NCBI GenBank assembly: GCA_033964015.1
Contig: CM066913.1
Coordinates: forward strand, 30,158,790-30,222,789
Direction: 5' to 3'
Length of the DNA: 64,000 nt
Source: Scolanthus callimorphus
Lineage: Eukaryota > Cnidaria > Anthozoa > Actiniaria > Edwardsiidae
Under the pieces are notes generated by a model, which did not search any database, had not been told where the DNA came from, and was given only the letters and a program-made list of their open reading frames with translations. Positions 54,403 to 64,000 of this stretch are shown piece after piece (position 1 is the first letter of the stretch; every line of letters starts with the position of its first letter). The position numbers and the translations under genes are program-made.

Positions 54403-57174
54403 ATTTTGCCACCCTTTTGAAAATAGTCTTTGTTTACTATGTGAAGGAAAAGTCAAACGGAAGCAAGGAAACGCGCGCTTAGCTTTGTACTTGAATTGAT
54501 AAGACACGGCGCATCGACAAAATTATTTTTGACATCTTCAAAAAGGGCGTGTACAGCGAAAGAAAGTCACGCGATGTTAAACGAACTCGCGCGCTTTCTG
54601 TTGATAAAATGTGAGTCTATTGCACATGACGATTTACTAGATCAAGCAACTTTTCGTAGCATACTATATAAAAAAAAACGTGTCTTTTGGGTTACAAACT
54701 ACAGCGCGCGTCAGAGAACTGCACTTGTAGGAGAAAATCGACGACGTCACAGACACAATCAAGTGATTTAGAACGTAATGTAATTAGCTGCTAGAAAACG
54801 CTTGACGAACTTTCTTCGTCGTTGCAGGAGCGGAGAAAGTAGCGTGAAAGCCGGCGCTTTCTTGCTATAATCTGCAGTTCTGGAGAGCAGTTCTGGAGAG
54901 AGCGGACTGGAAATTAGGTTTCTAAACTAGAGAAGGAAGCGTGCAAGGACAACTAGAGTCGATATGGGCAGCAAACGTAAGTAAATAAAACAATTTTACA
55001 GTAAAGAAAAAAGTGAAAGACAACGCGCATAATTTGAGCCGCACAAATTGTAAACTCGCGCGATTTCTCTACTTTCTGGCTGCGCAATGATTGGCGTTGT
55101 GTTTTGCTATATCTATACTTTCCATCTTATAGAAGAAGAAAAAAACGGTCGCGGTGATAGTTCTCATCATTTTTGTGGCCACTTTTCGATACACGGAACA
55201 CTGCAGGAAAGTTGATTTTCTTTTTAGCAAAAGCGCGCAACAATTTCATAAACATTTTCGTCTTGATATAAAATATGACAACGCCTGCACGGGCACGAAC
55301 AAGGGCTCGGGTACTGTATGTAGTGACATTCAGGTATTGCAAATTTGCGATCTAGATCACCGTAAAAATCAGTTTTTTTTAATTGAGTGAAAAACCCCAG
55401 GTCCATACCTCCAGACGTGTGGCTGAAGCACCGTATGGCGGCCCGATAAGCCCTTTACAACGATGCCAGAGATTTCGGCCCCGGCGGTCGCTATCCTCAG
55501 GGGGTTAATTGCTCAGTAGCGACTCAGTGACAAAGCGGTGAGGGGTACGTCGGCCACCAGACCCTTAAAACGACGATCCCACGTATGAGCAGTGAACAAA
55601 TAACAAAAGTGACGCTAGTTACCACACTAAAAATGTTCTCGGGTGATGAATTAATCCATGTGGGTTATGAGTGCGAAAAACGTATGGTCGGTAAACCAAA
55701 ATGTGTCATTCTATTTTTCTTGGAAAACGATTGCACCACATTTACGTGATGACATTTGAGCAGCTGATCGCTTTGACATTGGTTTCTGTTGATTTTGCAT
55801 TTTTCTTGTTTCTTGCGCATGCGCACAACTTCTTTTAGTAACATTTTGCTGTTATTGTTACTATTTGGGGCTAGGTGTATATATTTCCATATAAATGCCA
55901 ATCTTTAGACAAAATTACTCTTCTCCTTTCTGATGTTCACCTTCTGTCAAAGTAACCAGCATTTTGTAACCTTGTTCTTTTCTATATTTTATCTTAACCT
56001 GGGGGTTCCAATATACACAAGTTTGCATGGGGGGTCAAAACTAGTGCCACCCATCCCCGGGGTACATATATTGTTTGGAATTACTCAATACACATAAGTT
56101 GTTGAGTAAATAGTTTCAACTGGATACCCATCAGCAGTCTACAGAAATTATGTAACCACCAAGATCTCTGAAGTGGGTGTAGGCTACTCATCATGGTCTG
56201 CTACTAGTTTTTTAAGCTCTTGGTGCTGTTCAAACTGCCAAACCCTAGCTACTGCCCATGCCCTATGTAGGACTTGATGAAATGTGGCATTCCCCTGGTC
56301 CATTTAGGAATTCAGGATTTTTTGGTTCAATTAAAGCTTTGCCTGGCCTGCTGCTTGCTCCCTCCATATTGTGCTTGCTTTCAGTTTTCGGATCCCTATT
56401 TCAAGTTTCAATTCTTGCTTTTGTCTGGTTGAGCATAAGTAAGACAATCAATACAGGACATACTGAGTCTAAACAAAACCATAGGCATTTAGGTAGGGTC
56501 CACCTGACAGTAAGTAGGAAATTTGAATTTAAGGCAATTCTAGATCTTTCTCCAGTAGAATAAAAGGGTGAATGCTGATCGAGACCATCATTAAGATTGC
56601 TAGGGCTGCAAAACTCTGACGCAGAGTCACCTGAAACTAAGAAACCAAACTAGCCAACAATGAAACCTAACCTAAAGTCTGGTAGGGAATACTTACAGTT
56701 GTAAAAAGTATATCTGTAATTTATTTTCCTGAAAAGCTTGCACTTTTCGATTTCTCATGCAAACACATGTCTGGCTCAAACTTACTTGCTTTCGATGTGT
56801 CAGTAGCTAAAACCTTCGGTAGGTGAGAAGAGTCCAAATTTTCACTCAGAAAATTTCTCACTGCAATCCAAGTGTTTCAGGTGTGCTTCACAGTCACTCA
56901 AACAACCACAAAATGGCTTTCTGCCTAGTTTGAAGATTAAATCACTCTTATTTCCAGTTCCAGTTAAATATGGAATTACATTAATAAAATATTACATTCT
57001 TGTTCACTTTGGCAAAAAATTCATCCATCTGAATTATTTCATCTACCTTGACTCAAAACCCGATCACGTAGACGCAGTGCATTATGGGTAGAATTGACCA
57101 TTTTACACAGGGACCTCCCCACTCCTCTACAAACACGTTCACTTCAAAAACGCTCTTGACGCACTCGCTTAGGC

Positions 57175-57292
57175 GTCTACGGCCATACCATCGGGAAAGC
57201 ACCGGTTCTCGTTCGATCACCGAAGTTAAACCCGGTTGGGCGAAGATAGTACTTAGACGGGTGACCGCTTGGGAATACTTCGTGCTGTAGAC
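57175..57292 (+). rRNA. 5S ribosomal RNA, copy 9
   Basis: 118 nt, same sequence as copy 1. Confidence 0.95.
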
Positions 57293-60051
57293 ATTTTGCC
57301 ACCCTTTTGAAAATAGTCTTTGTTTTACTATGTGAAGGAAAAAAGTCAAACGGAAGCAAGGAAACGCGCGCTTAGCTTTGTACTTGAATTGATAAGACAC
57401 GGCGCATCGACAAAATTATTTTTGACATCTTCAAAAAGGGCGTGTACAGCGAAAGAAAGTCACGCGATGTTAAACGAACGCGCGCGCTTTCTGTTGATAA
57501 AATGTGAGTCTATTGCACATGACGATTTACTAGATCAAGCAACTTTTCGTAGCATACTATAAAAAAAAACGTGTCTTTTGGGTTACAAACTACAGCGCGC
57601 GTCAGAGAACTGCACTTGTAGGAGAAAACCGACGACGTCACAGACACAATCAAGTGATTTAGAACGTAATGTAATTAGCTGCTAAAACGCTTGACGAACT
57701 TTCTTCGTCGTTGCAGGAGCGGAGAAAGTAGCGTGAAAGCCGGCGCTTTCTTGCTATAATCTGCATTCTGGAGAGAGCAGTTCTGGAGAGAGCGGACTGG
57801 AAATTAGGTTTCTAAACTAGAGAAGGAAGCGTGCAAGGACAACTAGAGTCGATATGGGCAGCAACGTAAGTAAATAAAACAATTTTACAGTAAAGAAAAA
57901 AGTGAAAGACAACGCGCATAATTTGAGCCGCACAAATTGTAAACTCGCGCGATTTCTCTACTTTCTGGCTGCGCAATGATTGGCGTTGTGTTTTGCTATA
58001 TCTATACTTTCCATTATAGAAGAAGAAAAAAAACGGTCGCGGTGATAGTTCTCATCATTTTTGTGGCCACTTTTCGATACACGGAACACTGCAGGAAAGT
58101 TGATTTTCTTTTTAGCAAAAGCGCGCAACAATTTCATAAACATTTTCGTCTTGATATAAAATATGACAACGCCTGCACGGGCACGAACAAGGGCTCGGGT
58201 ACTGTATGTAGTGACATTCAGGTATTGCAAATTTGCGATCTAGATCACCGTAAAAACCAGTTTTTTTTAATTGAGTGAAAAACCCCAGGTCCATACCTCC
58301 AGACGTGTGGCTGAAGCACCGTATGGCGGCCCGATAAGCCCTTTACAACGATGCCAGAGATTTCGGCCCCGGCGGTCGCTATCCTCAGGGGGTTAATTGC
58401 TCAGTAGCGACTCAGTGACAAAGCGGTGAGGGGTACGTCGGCCACCAGACCCTTAAAACGACGATCCCACGTATGAGCAGTGAACAAATAACAAAAGTGA
58501 CGCTAGTTACCACACTAAAAATGTTCTCGGGTGATGAAATTAATCCATGTGGGTTATGAGTGCGAAAAACGTATGGTCGGTAAACCAAAATGTGTCATTC
58601 TATTTTTCTTGGAAAACGATTGCACCACATTTACGTGATGACATTTGAGCAGCTGATCGCTTTGACATTGGTTTCTGTTGATTTTGCATTTTTCTTGTTT
58701 CTTGCGCATGCGCACAACTTCTTTTAGTAACATTTTGCTGTTATTGTTACTATTTGGGCTAGGTGTATATATTTCCATATAAATGCCAATCTTTAGACAA
58801 AATTACTCTTCTCCTTTCTGATGTTCACCTTCTGTCAAAGTAACCAGCATTTTGTAACCTTGTTCTTTTCTATATTTTATCTTAACCTGGGGGTTCCAAT
58901 ATACACAAGTTTGCATGGGGGGTCAGAAACTAGTGCCACCATCCCCGGGGTACATATATTGTTTGGAATTACTCAATACACATAAGTTGTTGAGTAAATA
59001 GTTTCAACTGGATACCCATCAGCAGTCTACAGAAATTATGTAACCACCAAGATCTCTGAAGTGGGTGTAGGCTACTCATCATGGTCTGCTACTAGTTTTT
59101 TAAGCTCTTGGTGCTGTTCAAACTGCCAAACCCTAGCTACTGCCCATGCCCTATGTAGGACTTGATGAAATGTGGCATTCCCCTGGTCCATTTAGGAATT
59201 CAGGATTTTTTGGTTCAATTAAAGCTTTGCCTGGCCTGCTGCTTGCTCCCTATATTGTGCTTGCTTTCAGTTTTCGGATCCCTATGTTTCAATTCTTGCT
59301 TTTGTGGTTGAGCATAAGTAAGACAATCAATACAGGACATACTGAGTCTAAACAAAACCATAGGCATTTAGGTAGGGTCCACCTGACAGTAAGTAGGAAA
59401 TTTGAATTTAAGGCAATTCTAGATCTTTCTCCAGTAGAATAAAAGGGTGAATGCTGATCGAGACCATCATTAAGATTGCTAGGGCTGCAAAACTCTGACG
59501 CAGAGTCACCTGAAACTAAGAAATCAAACTAGCCAACAATGAAACCTAACCTAAAGTCTGGTAGGGAATACTTACAGTTGTAAAAAGTATATCTGTAATT
59601 TATTTTCCTGAAAAGCTTGCACTTTTCGATTTCTCATGCAAACACATGTCTGGCTCAAACTTACTTGCTTTCGATGTGTCAGTAGCTAAAACCTTCGGTA
59701 GGTGAGAAGAGTCCAAATTTTCACTCAGAAAATTTCTCACTGCAATCCAAGTGTTTCAGGTGTGCTTCACAGTCACTCAAACAACCACAAATGGCTTTCT
59801 GCCTAGTTTGAAGATTAAATCACTCTATTTCCAGTTCCAGTTAAATATGGAATTACATTAATAAAATATTACATTCTTGTTCACTTTGGCAAAAAATTCA
59901 TCCATCTGAATATTTCATCTACCTTGACTCAAAACCCGATCACGTAGACGCAGTGCATTATGGGTAGAATTGACCATTTTACACAGGGACCTCCCTCACT
60001 CCTCTACAAACACGTTCACTTCAAAAACGCTCTTGACGCACTCGCTTAGGC

Positions 60052-60169
60052 GTCTACGGCCATACCATCGGGAAAGCACCGGTTCTCGTTCGATCACCGA
60101 AGTTAAACCCGGTTGGGCGAAGATAGTACTTAGACGGGTGACCGCTTGGGAATACTTCGTGCTGTAGAC
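60052..60169 (+). rRNA. 5S ribosomal RNA, copy 10
   Basis: 118 nt, same sequence as copy 1. Confidence 0.95.
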
Positions 60170-62928
60170 ATTTTGCCACCCTTTTGAAAATAGTCTTTGT
60201 TTACTATGTGAAGGAAAAGTCAAACGGAAGCAAGGAAACGCGCGCTTAGCTTTGTACTTGAATTGATAAGACACGGCGCATCGACAAAATTATTTTTGAC
60301 ATCTTCAAAAAGGGCGTGTACAGCGAAAGAAAGTCACGCGATGTTAAACGAACGCGCGCGCTTTCTGTTGATAAAATGTGAGTCTATTGCACATGACGAT
60401 TTACTAGATCAAGCAACTTTTCGTAGCATACTATATAAAAAAAAACGTGTCTTTTGGGTTACAAACTACAGCGCGCGTCAGAGAACTGCACTTGTAGGAG
60501 AAAACCGACGACGTCACAGACACAATCAAGTGATTTAGAACGTAATGTAATTAGCTGCTAAAACGCTTGACGAACTTTCTTCGTCGTTGCAGGAGCGGAA
60601 AAGTAGCGTGAAAGCCGGCGCTTTCTTGCTATAATCTGCAGTTCTGGAGAGAGCAGTTCTGGAGAGAGCGGACTGGAAATTAGGTTTCTAAACTAGAGAA
60701 GGAAGCGTGCAAGGACAACTAGAGTCGATATGGGCAGCAAACGTAAGTAAATAAAACAATTTTACAGTAAAGAAAAAAGTGAAAGACAACGCGCATAATT
60801 TGAGCCGCACAAATTGTAAACTCGCGCGATTTCTCTACTTTCTGGCTGCGCAATGATTGGCGTTGTGTTTTGCTATATCTATACTTTCCATCTTATAGAA
60901 GAAGAAAAAAAACGGTCGCGGTGATAGTTCTCATCATTTTTGTGGCCACTTTTCGATACACGGAACACTGCAGGAAAGTTGATTTTTTTTAGCAAAAGCG
61001 CGCAACAATTTCATAAACATTTTCGTCTTGATATAAAATATGACAACGCCTGCACGGGCACGAACAAGGGCTCGGGTACTGTATGTAGTGACATTCAGGT
61101 ATTGCAAATTTGCGATCTAGATCACCGTAAAAACCAGTTTTTTTTAATTGAGTGAAAAACCCCAGGTCCATACCTCCAGACGTGTGGCTGAAGCACCGTA
61201 TGGCGGCCCGATAAGCCCTTTACAACGATGCCAGAGATTTCGGCCCCGGCGGTCGCTATCCTCAGGGGGTTAATTGCTCAGTAGCGACTCAGTGACAAAG
61301 CGGTGAGGGGTACGTCGGCCACCAGACCCTTAAAACGACGATCCCACGTATGAGCAGTGAACAAATAACAAAAGTGACGCTAGTTACCACACTAAAAATG
61401 TTCTCGGGTGATGAAATTAATCCATGTGGGTTATGAGTGCGAAAAACGTATGGTCGGTAAACCAAAATGTGTCTTCTATTTTCTTGGAAAACGATTGCAC
61501 CACATTTACGTGATGACATTTGAGCAGCTGATCGCTTTGACATTGGTTTCTGTTGATTTTGCATTTTTCTTGTTTCTTGCGCATGCGCACAACTTCTTTT
61601 AGTAACATTTTGCTGTTATTGTTACTATTTGGGGCTAGGTGTATATATTTCCATATAAATGCCAATCTTTAGACAAAATTACTCTTCTCCTTTCTGATGT
61701 TCACCTTCTGTCAAAGTAACCAGCATTTGTAACCTTGTTCTTTTCTATATTTTATCTTAACCTGGGGGTTCCTATACACAAGTTTGCATGGGGGGTCAGA
61801 AACTAGTGCCACCCATCCCCGGGTACATATATTGTTTGGAATTACTCAATACACATAAGTTGTTGAGTAAATAGTTTCAACTGGATACCCATCAGCAGTC
61901 TACAGAAATTATGTAACCACCAAGATCTCTGAAGTGGGTGTAGGCTACTCATCATGGTCTGCTACTAGTTTTTTAAGCTCTTGGTGCTGTTCAAACTGCC
62001 AAACCCTAGCTACTGCCCATGCCCTATGTAGGACTTGATGAAATGTGGCATTCCCCCTGGTCCATTTAGGAATTCAGGATTTTTTGGTTCAATTAAAGCT
62101 TTGCCTGGCCTGCTGCTTGCTCCCTCCATATTGTGCTTGCTTTCAGTTTTCGGATCCCTATGTTTCAATTCTTGCTTTTGTCTGGTGAGCATAAGTAAGA
62201 CAATCAATACAGGACATACTGAGTCTAAACAAAACCATAGGCATTTAGGTAGGGTCCACCTGACAGTAAGTAGGAAATTTGAATTTAAGGCAATTCTAGA
62301 TCTTTCTCCAGTAGAATAAAAGGGTGAATGCTGATCGAGACCATCATTAAGATTGCTAGGGCTGCAAAACTCTGACCAGAGTCACCTGAAACTAAGAAAT
62401 CAAACTAGCCAACAATGGAACCTAACCTAAAGTCTGGTAGGGAATACTTACAGTTGTAAAAAGTATATCTGTAATTTATTTTCCTGAAAAGCTTGCACTT
62501 TTCGATTTCTCATGCAAACACATGTCTGGCTCAAACTTACTTGCTTTCGATGTGTCAGTAGCTAAAACCTTCGGTAGGTGAGAAGAGTCCAAATTTTCAC
62601 TCAGAAAATTTCTCACTGCAATCCAAGTGTTTCAGGTGTGCTTCACAGTCACTCAAACAACCACAAAATGGCTTTCTGCCTAGTTTGAAGATTAAATCAC
62701 TCTTATTTCCAGTTCCAGTTAAATATGGAATTACATTAATAAAATATTACATTCTTGTTCACTTTGGCAAAAATTCATCATCTGAATATTTCATCTACCT
62801 TTGACTCAAAACCCGATCACGTAGACGCAGTGCATTATGGGTAGAATTGACCATTTTACACAGGGACCTCCCCCACTCCTCTACAAACACGTTCACTTCA
62901 AAAACGCTCTTGACGCACTCGCTTAGGC

Positions 62929-63046
62929 GTCTACGGCCATACCATCGGGAAAGCACCGGTTCTCGTTCGATCACCGAAGTTAAACCCGGTTGGGCGAAGA
63001 TAGTACTTAGACGGGTGACCGCTTGGGAATACTTCGTGCTGTAGAC
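62929..63046 (+). rRNA. 5S ribosomal RNA, copy 11
   Basis: 118 nt, same sequence; its unit is cut by the window end. Confidence 0.95.
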
Positions 63047-64000
63047 ATTTTGCCACCCTTTTGAAAATAGTCTTTGTTTTACTATGTGAAGGAAAAGTCA
63101 AACGGAAGCAAGGAAACGCGCGCTTAGCTTTGTACTTGAATTGATAAGACACGGCGCATCGACAAAATTATTTTTGACATCTTCAAAAAGGGCGTGTACA
63201 GCGAAAGAAAGTCACGCGATGTTAAACGAACGCGCGCGCTTTCTGTTGATAAAATGTGAGTCTATTGCACATGACGATTTACTAGATCAAGCAACTTTTC
63301 GTAGCATACTATATAAAAAAAAACGTGTCTTTTGGGTTACAAACTACAGCGCGCGTCAGAGAACTGCACTTGTAGGAGAAAATCGACGACGTCACAGACA
63401 CAATCAAGTGATTTAGAACGTAATGTAATTAGCTGCTAAAAACGCTTGACGAACTTTCTTCGTCGTTGCAGGAGCGGAGAAAGTAGCGTGAAAGCGGCGC
63501 TTTCGCTATAATCTGCAGTCTGAGAGAGCAGTTCTGGAGAGAGCGGACTGGAAATTAGGTTTCTAAACTAGAGAAGGAAGCGTGCAAGGACAACTAGAGT
63601 CGATATGGGCAGCAAACGTAAGTAAATAAAACAATTTTACAGTAAAGAAAAAAGTGAAAGACAACGCGCATAATTTGAGCCGCACAAATTGTAAACTCGC
63701 GCGATTTCTCTACTTTCTGGCTGCGCAATGATTGGCGTTGTGTTTTGCTATATCTATACTTTCCATCTTATAGAAGAAGAAAAAAACGGTCGCGGTGATA
63801 GTTCTCATCATTTTTGTGGCCACTTTTCGATACACGGAACACTGCAGGAAAGTTGATTTTCTTTTTAGCAAAAGCGCGCAACAATTTCATAAACATTTTC
63901 GTCTTGATATAAAATATGACAACGCCTGCACGGGCACGAACAAGGGCTCGGGTACTGTATGTAGTGACATTCAGGTATTGCAAATTTGCGATCTAGATCA

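Larger units (their letters stand above)
17124..64000. repeat. Tandem 5S rDNA array, ~2.88-kb unit
   Basis: From GACGATCCCACG at 17124 to the window end the sequence repeats with a period of 2874-2891 bp (one unit 2973). Eleven 5S genes are visible. The first unit is partial and starts just after the GC-rich segment of a full unit. In one full unit, reading from the 5S gene: 5S, a leader with short inverted repeats, TATAAT, ATG-GTAAGT, the GC-rich segment, an AT-rich spacer, then the next 5S. Single-base indels are frequent, more so in the right half. Two spacer variants are mixed along the array (CTATTTCAAGTTTCAA versus CTATGTTTCAA). Confidence 0.95.

Overview
The window is nuclear DNA of an animal, most likely an anthozoan cnidarian (coral or sea anemone). 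Genes have short spliceosomal introns. The 5S rRNA sequence is of animal type and resembles, as far as I remember them, cnidarian 5S rRNAs. Several LINE, Polinton and tyrosine-recombinase families are of kinds common in cnidarian genomes. No host single-copy gene could be named with confidence.

Layout. 1-6.6 kb is repeat debris: a LINE ORF2 tail (minus strand), a G-rich spacer, a Tx1-like LINE broken into opposed pieces, an Asp-rich reading frame, and three tandem copies of a ~210-bp inverted-repeat element. 6.59-8.05 kb is an element bounded by GCGGAGCTCC inverted ends; it holds eight 128-bp satellite monomers, each with paired TGACGTCA sites. 8.1-14.3 kb is a three-gene cassette: a six-exon superfamily 3 (SF3) helicase ending in a PCNA-binding box, a small cyclin-box protein, and a tyrosine recombinase with an N-terminal zinc finger and a C-terminal Myb-like domain. 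I do not recognise this combination as a named element, and it is the best candidate here for an undescribed system. A dense GGAAC/GTTCC cluster lies beyond it (14.7-15.07 kb), followed by a LINE ORF1.

From 17.12 kb to the window end runs a tandem array of ~2.88-kb units, each with one 5S rRNA gene (11 copies visible). Each unit also holds a conserved GC-rich segment that looks like a second, unidentified Pol III-type RNA, and a TATA-ATG-GTAAGT arrangement that could be a first exon. One unit (21,244-36,523) is split by a 15.3-kb Polinton/Maverick (adintovirus-like) element with inverted terminal repeats and a TCAGTA target duplication. The element encodes family B DNA polymerase, integrase, double and single jelly-roll capsid proteins, packaging ATPase and several small virion-type proteins; no adenain-type protease is visible.

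In the Polinton the terminal repeat carries a promoter, a start codon and a SAP-like plus IPVQRPIPTPR-repeat N-terminus. On the right this begins the polymerase; on the left the same N-terminus begins a cytosine-5 DNA methyltransferase fused to a Cys/His repeat tail. Most Polinton genes share an upstream TTTAAAGAT or TTAAAAACAT motif. Nearly all its large genes carry frameshifts, and single-base indels also scatter through the 5S units, so decay and sequence error cannot be separated from this window alone.
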